A stretch of 64,000 nt of DNA from Flavobacterium haoranii (GCA_003246205.1 QKBC01000019.1:124001-188000), one strand, 5' to 3'; shown: positions 15,908 through 24,350, counted from the stretch's first letter. The notes: generated by a model not told the origin, from the sequence alone. Made by a program: numbers and translations.

Positions 15908-16354
15908 ATGAAATTTAATTGGGGAACAGGAGTAGTTATAGCTTTCGGTTTATTTATAACATTCATATTGTCTTTTGTATTTAGAGTACAATCAAACCCT
16001 AAGTATGATAACGAATTGGTGACTAAAGAATATTATAAAAAAGAAGCAACTGTTCAAGATGATATTAACAAGCAGAAAAATGCAAATGCTTTAGAACATA
16101 GAGTAGCGATTAAAAAAACAGATAATGGCATTTTGGTGATTTTTCCGGAAGATTTTGAAATACAAAACATTAGTGGAAAAGTGTCCCTATACAGACCGTC
16201 TAACCAAAAATTAGATTTTGAAATTCCAATTTCACTTTCTAGTCCACATTTGCTCATACCTAAAAGTAGTTTGGAAGGCGGTCTTTGGGACATTACTGTT
16301 GATTGGTCTTATCAAGCAACAGATTATCTTAACAAAGAAACTATTTATTTTTAA
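15908..16354 (+). CDS. ccoH: FixH/CcoH family protein
   Basis: A 148-residue protein with one N-terminal helix (GTGVVIAFGLFITFILSFVF, residues 5-24), then the family segment NPKYDNELVTKEYYKKE and a periplasmic beta domain ending LWDITVDWSY. FixH/CcoH is a small membrane subunit required for stable cbb3 oxidase. It is 85 bp downstream of ccoG and 36 bp upstream of the SafE-like gene, completing the accessory set. Confidence 0.9.
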   Translation: MKFNWGTGVVIAFGLFITFILSFVFRVQSNPKYDNELVTKEYYKKEATVQDDINKQKNANALEHRVAIKKTDNGILVIFPEDFEIQNISGKVSLYRPSNQKLDFEIPISLSSPHLLIPKSSLEGGLWDITVDWSYQATDYLNKETIYF

Positions 16355-16390
16355 AAGAAGCTAGCATTATAGCATAAAATTTGGTTTACA

Positions 16391-17092
16391 ATGCTTTATA
16401 CAGCAGTCATATTGGGATTAATTAGCAGCTTTCACTGCATTGGTATGTGTGGACCTATAGCTATGATGTTACCGGTTGACAGAAGTAACCAAGCTACTAA
16501 AACCATACAGATTTTAGTGTACCATTTAGGTCGTATAACAGCCTATGGTTTCTTGGGATTATTGTTTGGTATTTTAGGAAAAGGATTTTATTTAGCAGGA
16601 ATGCAGCAGCAATTATCTATTGCAGTTGGTGTTATTATGATTATAATAGCCATAGTTCCTGAAAAACAATTTGCTAAATACAATTTTTCAAAACCGGTAT
16701 ATAAAATAATTTCTCAAGTAAAAACATCATTGGGAAATCAATTTAAGAAAAAAACCTTTCGTTCAATCTATACTATTGGCTTGCTAAATGGTTTTTTGCC
16801 TTGCGGAATGGTATATGTTGCCTTGTTCGGTGCGTTGGCCATGAATCGATTGGATTTGAGTATGCTATATATGGTATTGTATGGAATCGGAACTATTCCT
16901 ATGATGAGTTTAGTAGTTTATATCTCTAACTTACTGACCTTTTCTTTTAGAAGTAAATTACAAAAGGTAATACCGATTATCGCCGTTTGTATAGGTATTT
17001 TATTTATCATGCGAGGTTTAGGATTAAGTATTCCGTATCTTTCTCCTGGTAGTGTTAGTTTATTTGTACAAAGCGAAGCAAATTGCCATTAA
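16391..17092 (+). CDS. SafE/UreH-like membrane protein of the cbb3 cluster
   Basis: A 233-residue protein with about six membrane helices and the family motif HCIGMCGP at residues 15-22, repeated in form by NGFLPCGMVYVALFGAL around residue 138. This sulfite-exporter-TauE/SafE-like (UreH_2) group often sits beside cbb3 genes, and a role in metal or copper handling for the oxidase has been suggested; its substrate here is unknown. A bidirectional terminator follows, ending the respiratory block. Confidence 0.85.
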   Translation: MLYTAVILGLISSFHCIGMCGPIAMMLPVDRSNQATKTIQILVYHLGRITAYGFLGLLFGILGKGFYLAGMQQQLSIAVGVIMIIIAIVPEKQFAKYNFSKPVYKIISQVKTSLGNQFKKKTFRSIYTIGLLNGFLPCGMVYVALFGALAMNRLDLSMLYMVLYGIGTIPMMSLVVYISNLLTFSFRSKLQKVIPIIAVCIGILFIMRGLGLSIPYLSPGSVSLFVQSEANCH

Positions 17093-17130
17093 GTAAAAAG
17101 AAATTTATTATTTAATTGGTTTGATTAAAT

Positions 17131-17160
17131 AAAAAAGCCTCAAGTAACTTGAGGCTTTTT
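17131..17160. terminator. Bidirectional terminator after the cbb3 cluster
   Basis: The stem AAAGCCTCAAGT / ACTTGAGGCTTT has A and T tracts outside. It serves the rightward cbb3 operon and the leftward endonuclease gene that ends at 17187. Confidence 0.9.
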
Positions 17161-17186
17161 ATATTATTAAGTTTTGTGAAATTTAT

Positions 17187-18332
17187 TTAATTCACAATTA
17201 CTTTTTGAATTGTTGATGCTAATTCTGTTTCCAATTGAACTAAATAAAAACCTTTAGCTAAATTGTTAACTTGGAAAGTTGTTCCTTGCGGATTTTTGAT
17301 TTCCTGAGCAATTTGTCCGTTAATAGTATAAATGGTAACTTTTGTTAACTGAGTGTCTGATTCAATGGTAAAAGTTCCGTTTGTACTTGGATTAGGATAT
17401 ATTGAAATACTATTTAAAGCAAAACTTTCTGTGTTTAAAACAGCACATTGTGAACTCCAAATTTGGCATACATATTCTGGATGGTCAATATAAGGGTTTC
17501 TATTGCCTTGAAAATTATAAACAGCATTATTTTTAGCTGTTTCATAAGAGCTTACAGGGTCTAAAAGATGCCATGAAATTAAGATGTTTAAAAAAGTATC
17601 AGTAAATACTTGATCGCCAGTTCCATTAAACATTTCATAAGACCAACTAGGAATTTGATCTTGATAACGAGTTGCAAAATATAATAAAGCTCTTGCGATA
17701 TCTCCTTTAAATTCGTCAATTGGTTCAAAAACAACTCCTGTATATCCTGAAGCATAACCGGAATTTGAATTTTGTCCTAATTTAGAACCATTAGAAGTGT
17801 AACAAGGAGTTGTATTAGCATTATTAGCAGCCGAATTTGAAATAGGCACAGCTGTAATACTAGTTGTAACAATTCCATACGGGTAATTGTCCCTCCAAGC
17901 ATTCACTCTATTGTCGGTAGGTAAAACAAAATGAGCATCTGAATACATTGGGTAACTACTACTAAAAACACTTTGAGGCATGGTATGTTCTCTATTATAA
18001 CAACTACCTTCGGTAGAAGGAGTAGAACCGCCACATTGTTCTGCGGTGGAAGTGTATTCATAACTATCTGTTCCACTTGGAATTTCAGAGTAAACATCTA
18101 ATAAGCTCCCATCATTCTCATAATAATAATCTCTATAAGCAGTAGTTGTAAATAAAGTCCATAAATCACTATAAGAAGAAACACCACTAGAATTAGTGTT
18201 ATTGTTTATGATGTTGTAAAGCTGTGTCTTTAAAGTATAACCACTTCCTGTTGCAGTGTTATAGTATCCAGCAGGAATTTGGGCAAAACTTAACTGAACT
18301 AATAAGGTAAATAATAAAGTAATTTTTTTCAT
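17187..18332 (-). CDS. Secreted endonuclease I family nuclease with type IX sorting domain
   Basis: A 381-residue extracellular nuclease. A signal peptide (residues 1-17, cleaved after SFA) is followed by the endonuclease I fold: YNREHTMPQSVF near residue 113 holds the catalytic metal-binding His/Glu, then DAHFVLPTDNRVNAWR and the NQGNRNP-like end. From about residue 308 a type A C-terminal sorting domain (ISIYPNPSTNGTFTIE ... GFYLVQLET) marks it for type IX secretion. It probably digests environmental DNA. Its start lies 3 bp past the stop of the upstream methyltransferase gene. Confidence 0.92.
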   Translation of the reverse strand: MKKITLLFTLLVQLSFAQIPAGYYNTATGSGYTLKTQLYNIINNNTNSSGVSSYSDLWTLFTTTAYRDYYYENDGSLLDVYSEIPSGTDSYEYTSTAEQCGGSTPSTEGSCYNREHTMPQSVFSSSYPMYSDAHFVLPTDNRVNAWRDNYPYGIVTTSITAVPISNSAANNANTTPCYTSNGSKLGQNSNSGYASGYTGVVFEPIDEFKGDIARALLYFATRYQDQIPSWSYEMFNGTGDQVFTDTFLNILISWHLLDPVSSYETAKNNAVYNFQGNRNPYIDHPEYVCQIWSSQCAVLNTESFALNSISIYPNPSTNGTFTIESDTQLTKVTIYTINGQIAQEIKNPQGTTFQVNNLAKGFYLVQLETELASTIQKVIVN

Positions 18333-18335
18333 GAA

Positions 18336-19553
18336 TTAATTTTTACGAGTTAATAGGGCCATATAAAATCCGTCAAAGCCACTTTCGTGAGCTAAAACTT
18401 TTTGATCTTTGACAAAAGTAAAATTTTTTCCGGCTTCAGAGTTTAAGAAATGCTTAATTTGTTCTTGATTTTCTGATGGTAAAACAGAACACGTAGCATA
18501 AACCAATTTTCCGCCCGGTTTTACAATTTTAGAGTAATTTTGTAATACTTCTGCTTGAGTTTGTTTAATGTTTTCAACAAATTCAGGTTGTAATTTCCAT
18601 TTACTATCCGGATTTCGTTTTAAAACGCCTAAACCGCTGCAAGGAGCATCGATTAAAACTCTATCCGCTTTTTCATGTAATTTTTTGATCACTTTAGTAG
18701 AATCAATTACTCTGAATTCTACATTGTGTACACCATTTCGTTTAGCTCTTACTTTTAATTGTTTTAATTTACTTTCGTAAATATCCATAGCAATTAACTG
18801 CCCTTTGTTTTTCATTAAGGAAGCCAAGTGTAATGTTTTTCCTCCGGCGCCTGCACAAGTGTCAACTACTCTCATACCTGGTTCAACATCTAAGAAGTAA
18901 GCTACTAGTTGAGAAGAAGCATCTTGCACTTCAAATAAACCGTCTTTAAAAGCTTGCGTCAAGAAAACATTGGCGCGTTCTTTCAAAATTAAAGCATCAT
19001 CATAATCTTTTAAGAAAGAAGTTTCAATATCATACTCGTCCATTAAAATAGAACGTAATTTTTCTTTAGTCGTTTTAAGAGTGTTGACTCTCAAAATTAC
19101 TTCAGCTTGTTGATTTTGAGCGTGAATTTCTTTAGACCAAATGTCTTCGCCTAATTCTTTAACACCTATTTCGTCCATCCAATCCGGAATAGATTCTTTG
19201 AATTTTCGAGTTTTCGATAATTCATCAAATTTACCTTTGATGCGACGAACCGGCGTATTTTCAAAATATTTCCAGTCGGGTAGAGGAATGCCTCTTAGAA
19301 CAGCCCAAACAGCAAATAATCTCCAAACATTATCACGAGTAAAAGGCTCTTTAACCTCTGCTATTTCTGCATATAAACGTTTCCAACGAACAATCTCATA
19401 GATGGTTTCAGCGACAAATTTTCGGTCTTTGCTGCCCCAACGTTTATCTTTTTTTAAAGCCAATGCTACAACTTTATCTGCATATTGTCCTTCATTAAAA
19501 ATAGCTAATAAGGAATCAATAACAGTAAAAACTAAATTTCTGTGTAATCTCAT
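18336..19553 (-). CDS. RsmB/NOP-family RNA (cytosine-5) methyltransferase
   Basis: A 405-residue SAM-dependent m5C RNA methyltransferase. An N-terminal NusB/RsmB-like helical region precedes the Rossmann domain, with the SAM loop VDTCAGAGGKTLHLA. The two family cysteines are visible: Cys305 in DAPCSGLG and the catalytic Cys355 in YATCSVL. The usual target is 16S rRNA C967, which cannot be confirmed here. It is transcribed from a -10 box at 19573 and runs directly into the endonuclease gene 3 bp away. Confidence 0.92.
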   Translation of the reverse strand: MRLHRNLVFTVIDSLLAIFNEGQYADKVVALALKKDKRWGSKDRKFVAETIYEIVRWKRLYAEIAEVKEPFTRDNVWRLFAVWAVLRGIPLPDWKYFENTPVRRIKGKFDELSKTRKFKESIPDWMDEIGVKELGEDIWSKEIHAQNQQAEVILRVNTLKTTKEKLRSILMDEYDIETSFLKDYDDALILKERANVFLTQAFKDGLFEVQDASSQLVAYFLDVEPGMRVVDTCAGAGGKTLHLASLMKNKGQLIAMDIYESKLKQLKVRAKRNGVHNVEFRVIDSTKVIKKLHEKADRVLIDAPCSGLGVLKRNPDSKWKLQPEFVENIKQTQAEVLQNYSKIVKPGGKLVYATCSVLPSENQEQIKHFLNSEAGKNFTFVKDQKVLAHESGFDGFYMALLTRKN

Positions 19554-19572
19554 TTTTGAATAAATAAGCCTA

Positions 19573-19580
19573 CAAAGATA
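19573..19580 (-). promoter_or_regulatory. -10 box of the methyltransferase gene
   Basis: TATCTTTG on the minus strand matches TAnnTTTG and lies 19 bp before the ATG at 19553, leaving a very short leader. Confidence 0.6.
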
Positions 19581-19594
19581 GTAATAAAAAAGAA

Positions 19595-19618
19595 AAAAGC
19601 CGTATAAACTATACGGCT
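19595..19618 (-). terminator. Terminator of the tyrosine-rich protein gene
   Basis: On the minus strand AGCCGTAT / ATACGGCT with loop AGTTT runs into TTTTTTC, ending the transcript of the gene at 19641-20870. Confidence 0.85.
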
Positions 19619-19640
19619 CGTGTAATTTTAAAGTTAAGTT

Positions 19641-20870
19641 TTATGCTCTTCCGCTTCTTCCTGCATTTGAACGTCCGCCAGAATTACTTCCGGAGCTTCT
19701 GCTTGAAGAACTACTTTGACGATTTGCTCCTGAAGATGAAGTACGGTTGTAAGATGTATTACTTGGTCTGTTACTACTTCTGTTAGTATTTACACTGCTA
19801 CGATTTGAAGAGCTGCTTGGCGTGTAACTTCTGTTAGTTGCTGCTCTTGTAGAGCTATTTCTTGTAGTAGAACTTCCGGAATTATTATAACTTGTAGAAC
19901 GATTAGAACTTTTGTTTTCTGCGTATACTCTGTTGTTGCTTCTTGTTGTGCTTGTATTGGTATTACTTCGGGTAGCAGATGATGTGCTTCTACCTTGATT
20001 ATAATTTCTTGTACTGTTATTATTTCTGGTAGAATAACTGCTATTGTTTCTTGTTGATGAAGCATAAGTACTTCTGCTATTTCCTGTTGCTGATAATTGT
20101 CTTGTACCCGAAGTACGTGTTTTAATAGTTCTGTGTTGGTCTAATTCGTATCGGTTGCTGTATCCTGAATTTCTGTAAGCAAATGAACGATTCGGATAAC
20201 GAACTTCATAACCATTAGCTCTTCTGCCATAATAAGTATTATAAGCATAAGCACATCTTCTGTGGGTTACATAATGATATGTGTGACCGAAATTGATGTG
20301 AAGTACAATATTGTTACGATATCTGAAGATTGGGTAAGGACGCCATACAGTGTAATATGCCGGATAATAACCCCAGTACCAAGTAGAATAATAAGGATGA
20401 TAATTAGTTACCCAAAAAGTAGTGTAAATTATCGGACGACTTACATAAACAGGTTCGTATATATAGTTAGCACCATACATGTAAACATCACCTACAACCT
20501 GAACGGTTACATTATTATTTCGGTCTTTTTCAACTTCTACAGTTGCCACATCTTGGTATAGATCTTTGTCTAAAACAGTTTGAATGACAATAATATGAGC
20601 ATTTCCTTCAATGCTTTCCACCACTCTTAAATAATCTACATAATTATCATTATTTAAGTCTAAATTTGAGATTTGAAGCTCCGGGTCGTTTAGTCTGCGT
20701 TCAAAATCTTCCAGATCTCTACTGTCTCCGAAAATTGTAGCCACAGCTCTTAAGTCAAGATTATCACTTATATCGCTACTATTAGCTCTTACTGTTGTCT
20801 TATCTTGTGCAGTTGCCGAAAATATTCCCAGCAAAGCCATTATTACTGAAGTAAAAATTTTTGTTTTCAT
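19641..20870 (-). CDS. Secreted tyrosine-rich protein with Ser/Asn/Arg low-complexity tail
   Basis: A 409-residue protein of unknown function. A signal peptide ends near residue 21 (SATAQ). Residues 35-135 form a folded domain with an acidic, EF-hand-like stretch LDLNNDNYVDYLRVVE and IIVIQTVLDKDLYQDVATVEVE. Residues ~140-215 are very rich in Tyr and Trp (STWYWGYYPAYYT). Residues ~250-409 are almost only Ser, Asn, Arg, Thr and Gly and end SGGRSNAGRSGRA. The basic tail could bind DNA, RNA or polysaccharide. I do not recognise a named family. It stands alone, with its own terminator. Confidence 0.85.
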   Translation of the reverse strand: MKTKIFTSVIMALLGIFSATAQDKTTVRANSSDISDNLDLRAVATIFGDSRDLEDFERRLNDPELQISNLDLNNDNYVDYLRVVESIEGNAHIIVIQTVLDKDLYQDVATVEVEKDRNNNVTVQVVGDVYMYGANYIYEPVYVSRPIIYTTFWVTNYHPYYSTWYWGYYPAYYTVWRPYPIFRYRNNIVLHINFGHTYHYVTHRRCAYAYNTYYGRRANGYEVRYPNRSFAYRNSGYSNRYELDQHRTIKTRTSGTRQLSATGNSRSTYASSTRNNSSYSTRNNNSTRNYNQGRSTSSATRSNTNTSTTRSNNRVYAENKSSNRSTSYNNSGSSTTRNSSTRAATNRSYTPSSSSNRSSVNTNRSSNRPSNTSYNRTSSSGANRQSSSSSRSSGSNSGGRSNAGRSGRA

Positions 20871-20882
20871 AATATTCTCCGG

Positions 20883-20890
20883 TATTTTTG
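20883..20890 (+). promoter_or_regulatory. -10 box of the beta-propeller lipoprotein gene
   Basis: TATTTTTG matches TAnnTTTG. It contains the upstream in-frame TTG at 20888, which argues that translation begins at the later ATG at 20936. Confidence 0.55.
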
Positions 20891-20935
20891 TTTTTCATTT
20901 TAGTAAAACCAATTATTGTGCCAAAAAATATTTTT

Positions 20936-22009
20936 ATGATGTTTATAAGAAAAAAGAAGTTTGTAGAATATGTTTTTTATATGTTGATTATCAGTTTTTT
21001 ATTTTTTTCATGCGAATCTGAAAAAGAACTGAAAAAAACTTTTGAAAAAGTAACAATAACACCTGTTTATAAAGATTCTATTAGCATTAGAGCTATTCTG
21101 ATAGACAGTAATCAGTTATGGTTTGCAGGAAATAATGGCAAATATGGCGCAATTGATTTGAAAACACAGAAAATTTTTAACGGTCACGTTATAAAGGATT
21201 CTCTTTTACCGGAATTCAGGAGTATTGCTAAAGCCCAAAATGGAGTTTGTATTCTTAGTGTGGCATCACCTGCCTTATTGTATTATATCAGTTCCGATAA
21301 AAAACAGGTTCGCAATATTTATTCGAATGAGAATGAGCATGTTTTTTTTGATAGTATGCAAATTAATCCAAAAGGTTTTGGAGTAGCAATGGGAGATCCG
21401 ACCGGAAGTTGTTTGGATATTTGGCTTACCGAAGATTTTGGGCAGAACTGGGCTAAAGTTTCTTGTGAAGTTTTGCCGGAAGTTGTTGATGGAGAAGCTG
21501 CTTTTGCAGCCAGTAATACAAATGTAATTTTAAAAGGAGATAAGGTATTTGTAGTGACCGGTGGTAAAAAAGCCAGATGTTTAGTGAGTAAGGATAAAGG
21601 AAAATCATGGGAAATTTATAATACACCAATAATTCAGGGAGGTATGATGACCGGAATTTTTACAGCCGATTTTTATGATGAAAATATCGGAGTTGCAGCT
21701 GGCGGAGATTATGAAAAACCGGATTCAAATACTGCAAACAAAGCAATTACAACAGATGGCGGAAAAAACTGGAAATTAATAGCGGATGGAAGTGCATTCG
21801 GATATACTTCCTGTATACAATTTGTACCGAATTCTAAAGGAAAAGGTATTGTAACTGTCGGAGCTACCGGAGTATATTATTCATCTGATTTCGGAGCCAA
21901 CTGGGCAAAACTGGCAGAAGATAAAGATTTGTATACGTTTCGTTTTCAAAACGATTCGATAGCTTATGCTGCGGGACGCAATAAAATTGTAAAGATGCAA
22001 TTTCAGTAA
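20936..22009 (+). CDS. Lipoprotein with BNR/beta-propeller repeats (PSII assembly factor-like)
   Basis: A 357-residue predicted lipoprotein: a hydrophobic signal ends in the lipobox-like FLFFSC, Cys about residue 26. The body has repeated propeller blades with SxDxGxxW turns (LTEDFGQNWAKV, SKDKGKSWEIY, TTDGGKNWKLI, SSDFGANWAKL), as in Ycf48-like and sialidase/BNR proteins. Function is unknown. ATG at 20936 (second ATG at 20939) was chosen since upstream codons fall inside the -10 box. A strong terminator follows. Confidence 0.85.
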   Translation: MMFIRKKKFVEYVFYMLIISFLFFSCESEKELKKTFEKVTITPVYKDSISIRAILIDSNQLWFAGNNGKYGAIDLKTQKIFNGHVIKDSLLPEFRSIAKAQNGVCILSVASPALLYYISSDKKQVRNIYSNENEHVFFDSMQINPKGFGVAMGDPTGSCLDIWLTEDFGQNWAKVSCEVLPEVVDGEAAFAASNTNVILKGDKVFVVTGGKKARCLVSKDKGKSWEIYNTPIIQGGMMTGIFTADFYDENIGVAAGGDYEKPDSNTANKAITTDGGKNWKLIADGSAFGYTSCIQFVPNSKGKGIVTVGATGVYYSSDFGANWAKLAEDKDLYTFRFQNDSIAYAAGRNKIVKMQFQ

Positions 22010-22012
22010 ATA

Positions 22013-22042
22013 AAAAAAGGCTGTGTTTACACAGCCTTTTTT
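22013..22042. terminator. Bidirectional terminator
   Basis: The stem AAAAAAGGCTGTGT / ACACAGCCTTTTTT with loop TT lies between the convergent beta-propeller and PAS genes and works in both directions. Confidence 0.9.
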
Positions 22043-22064
22043 CAAAAAACTCAATAAAAATCTA

Positions 22065-22679
22065 TTAGCTGAAAAATCTAGCAAAGAATCCTTTGCTTTC
22101 GACAGGTTTATTGTTTTCAGCGTTTGCAGCAGCAGCCTTAGCTGCTTGTTCTTTTTGATATTCAGACATTAAGCCTTTTAAGAATTCAACATAGTCTTGT
22201 CCTTGTTCTTCAAGGAAACCTGTTAAATATTTTTCACTTCCTTCCATTCCGGCAGCTTCTTCAATTTGAAGTAATTTTTTGTATAAAGGCTCAATTTTTG
22301 AAACAACTTCTTGTGGTACAGCTTTTCTTCTGGCAAAATAGTGTGTAATTTCACCATCTTCATTTCTTGAAATGTCAAAATCGGTAATTACCCAGTAATA
22401 TCTTCCTGATTTAGCCATGTTTTTAACTACTGCGTGGAAGTTATTTCCGGCTTTTAAATTATCCCATAATACTTTAAAGACTACTTTCGGCATATCAGGA
22501 TGTCTGATAATGTTATGAGGTTGTCCTACTAATTCGTAATCTTCGTATCCACATACATCAACAAATACTTCATTGGCATATTCAATTGTACCGTATTTGT
22601 CGGTTTTACTCATAATGGTTCTCGTTTTGTCCCAAATGACTTCTTTGTCAATCGGAGTTGGTCTTGTTGGTGCTTCCAT
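22065..22679 (-). CDS. Aer-like PAS domain protein without a signalling domain
   Basis: A 204-residue cytoplasmic PAS protein. Residues ~10-130 closely resemble the FAD-binding PAS of the aerotaxis receptor Aer: PTRPTPIDKEVIWD, GYEDYELVGQPHNIIRHPDMP, NGRYYW-type core and VSKIEPLYKKL. After it come only a helical region, an Ala-rich segment and GFFARFFS; there is no membrane anchor, methyl-accepting or kinase domain. It probably senses redox or oxygen through a flavin and passes the signal to another protein. Its promoter carries the same FNR-like box as the cbb3 genes. Confidence 0.88.
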   Translation of the reverse strand: MEAPTRPTPIDKEVIWDKTRTIMSKTDKYGTIEYANEVFVDVCGYEDYELVGQPHNIIRHPDMPKVVFKVLWDNLKAGNNFHAVVKNMAKSGRYYWVITDFDISRNEDGEITHYFARRKAVPQEVVSKIEPLYKKLLQIEEAAGMEGSEKYLTGFLEEQGQDYVEFLKGLMSEYQKEQAAKAAAANAENNKPVESKGFFARFFS

Positions 22680-22714
22680 ACCTAAAGTTTTTGTGTTAAT
22701 AATTTAAGATAGGA

Positions 22715-22722
22715 CAAAGTAA
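22715..22722 (-). promoter_or_regulatory. -10 box of the Aer-like PAS gene
   Basis: TTACTTTG on the minus strand matches TAnnTTTG with one mismatch and lies 35 bp before the ATG at 22679. Confidence 0.5.
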
Positions 22723-22744
22723 AGACCATATTGAACGAAAAAAA

Positions 22745-22758
22745 ATGACAAAAATCAG
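22745..22758. promoter_or_regulatory. FNR-like binding site upstream of the PAS gene
   Basis: Plus-strand ATGAC-AAAA-ATCAG (centre 22751.5) is almost identical to the boxes before ccoI and ccoS. It again lies exactly 33 bp from the centre of the -10 box (22718.5), here in the leftward direction. Confidence 0.65.
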
Positions 22759-22832
22759 GTTTATTTAAAAAAGTGTTAAAAAAATGTTAACAACAAAATA
22801 AAGCGTAACTTATTTGTAGTGAGAGAGAAATA

Positions 22833-23297
22833 TTATTTTCTTTCCTCTCTGTTTTCTCTAAATTGATGCAGTAATTTTCGATTAAACTCTTCTTCTGATT
22901 TTTTTAATACAATTATTTTTTTGGCAGAAAGTACAGCTTGTAAATCTTTAGAATATTTTTTACGAAGCGTATATAATTCGTCTTCGTACGCTTCCATTTG
23001 ATGAATCAAGGCAGCAGCATCTTTCTCTGAAAGTTTTTCTAGGCCGCCATCTTCAATTTTGTGAATGATGGAACGCATTTTGTTGTGACGGATTTCAAAT
23101 TCCTGATCTTCAAATGTATTGTAAATAGGCCAGAATTTTTGAGCTTCTTCTGGTGATAAATCCAATTTTTCTGTGATATAAGCTACTTTTAAAGCTTTAA
23201 TTTTCTCTCTCTTTTCTTTAAAATTTTGGGAAAAACCAATAAAAGAAATTAGTAAAAATAACGGAATTAGAATTTTTCTTTTCATTGTTTTATTCAT
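22833..23297 (-). CDS. Secreted helical protein of the ECF-sigma operon
   Basis: A 154-residue exported protein (signal MKRKILIPLFLLISFIGFSQ from the second Met). The mature part is helical with AYITEKLDLSPEEAQKFWPIYNTFEDQ, the Spy/CpxP-like pattern that Bacteroidota genomes often label a sensor of an ECF sigma factor. ATG at 23297 overlaps the stop of the upstream gene, so translation is probably coupled; a second Met at 23285 is equally possible. It is third in a sigma / membrane protein / periplasmic protein operon. Confidence 0.8.
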   Translation of the reverse strand: MNKTMKRKILIPLFLLISFIGFSQNFKEKREKIKALKVAYITEKLDLSPEEAQKFWPIYNTFEDQEFEIRHNKMRSIIHKIEDGGLEKLSEKDAAALIHQMEAYEDELYTLRKKYSKDLQAVLSAKKIIVLKKSEEEFNRKLLHQFRENREERK

Positions 23298-23703
23298 TTA
23301 AGTAATAATCTAGGTTTTCGTCTTGTAATAAATAATCTTCAACAGCATCTTCATTTAAACTGATTGATGTTTCCAAATTTTGTAAATCTTCGTTACTAAG
23401 TTTGTCAATCAAATCGTAGGTGGAATATTCTGTTGTTAAATAATTTTCGAGTGTTTGGCTTTCAATATTTTCTGTTGTATTGGAATTAAAATAAACAGGT
23501 ATTGCTAAAAGCGCTACGAAAATAGCGGCAATGGCTGAAATCCAAATTTGTTTTCTATGAAAAAGAGAAACAACTTTAGACTCTTTTTCAGTTGAACCTG
23601 ATTCAATTTTTGCCATCATTCTGGTTTCTAAGCTTTCGAAATAATTTTCGGGAACTTTAAAACCGGATGGTATTTTCTTATTATGTAAATCAAAGTGTTT
23701 CAT
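23290..23703 (-). CDS. Single-pass membrane protein, probable anti-sigma factor
   Basis: The 137-residue protein has one membrane helix (residues ~52-71, IWISAIAAIFVALLAIPVYF). The cytoplasmic N-terminus contains FKVPENYFESLETRMMAKIE, common in flavobacterial proteins next to ECF sigma factors. It has a short acidic periplasmic domain. Position between the sigma gene (30 bp upstream) and the secreted helical protein suggests it holds the sigma factor at the membrane, but no zinc-binding anti-sigma motif is visible. Confidence 0.75.
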   Translation of the reverse strand: MKHFDLHNKKIPSGFKVPENYFESLETRMMAKIESGSTEKESKVVSLFHRKQIWISAIAAIFVALLAIPVYFNSNTTENIESQTLENYLTTEYSTYDLIDKLSNEDLQNLETSISLNEDAVEDYLLQDENLDYYLNE

Positions 23704-23733
23704 GTTATTAAGACAAAATTTAGAGCTATTGGT

Positions 23734-24276
23734 TTAATCGTTCTTTAAATATTCTTCAATTTTTTTAACAGCTAGGTGATAGCTGGCTTTTAAAGCTCCT
23801 ACAGAAGTACCTACTATTTCTGATATTTCTTCGTATTTCATTTCCTGAAAATATTTCATTTTAAAAACCAGCTGTTGCTTTTCAGGCAGGCAGGCAATGG
23901 CTTTTTGCAGCTTTAACTGAATTTCATCACCATCATAATAAGAATCACTTTCAAGATTGTTAATAGCCTTGTTTTGCCATTCTTCCGGCGTAACGCCATT
24001 TTTTTTAGCTTTTTGATTGATAAAATTTAAAGCTTCATTAGTCGCAATTCGGTACATCCAGGAATAAAGCTTACTTTCTCCTTTAAAATTAGATAAGTTC
24101 TGATAAATCTTTAAGAACGTATTTTGTAAAACATCATCTGTATCATCATGGTTTAAAACAATGTTTCGTATATGAAAATACAAAGGCTTTTGGTATAAAT
24201 GTAAAAGTTCTCTAAAAGCATTTTGCTGCGTTTTAGGGTTTAGTAAAGCTTCTATAAAAACTTTCTCGTTTTCCAA
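23734..24276 (-). CDS. ECF-type RNA polymerase sigma factor
   Basis: A 180-residue sigma-70 family protein. Region 2 spans residues ~20-90 (HDDTDDVLQNTFLKIYQNLSNF, YSWMYRIATNEALNFI). Region 4 spans ~125-175 (CLPEKQQLVFKMKYFQEMKYEEIS, then the helix-turn-helix IVGTSVGALKASYHLAVKKIEEYL). The start is TTG at 24276: no ATG is available before an in-frame stop 15 bp upstream, and LENEKVFIEAL fits the family N-terminus. It heads a three-gene leftward operon. Confidence 0.9.
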   Translation of the reverse strand: MENEKVFIEALLNPKTQQNAFRELLHLYQKPLYFHIRNIVLNHDDTDDVLQNTFLKIYQNLSNFKGESKLYSWMYRIATNEALNFINQKAKKNGVTPEEWQNKAINNLESDSYYDGDEIQLKLQKAIACLPEKQQLVFKMKYFQEMKYEEISEIVGTSVGALKASYHLAVKKIEEYLKND

Positions 24277-24295
24277 GTCTTTGTTTTATACTTTT

Positions 24296-24350
24296 AGATT
24301 AAAGTTAATTAAAAAGGTTTAATCTGAAATCAAATTTAGTGCTACCTTTG
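24296..24350. promoter_or_regulatory. Divergent control region: inverted repeat and HAD-gene -10 box
   Basis: An 8-bp inverted repeat AGATTAAA / TTTAATCT (24296-24303 and 24318-24325) lies between the sigma operon and the HAD gene. It is followed at 24343-24350 by TACCTTTG, a full match to the rightward -10 consensus for the HAD gene. What binds the repeat is unknown. Confidence 0.5.
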
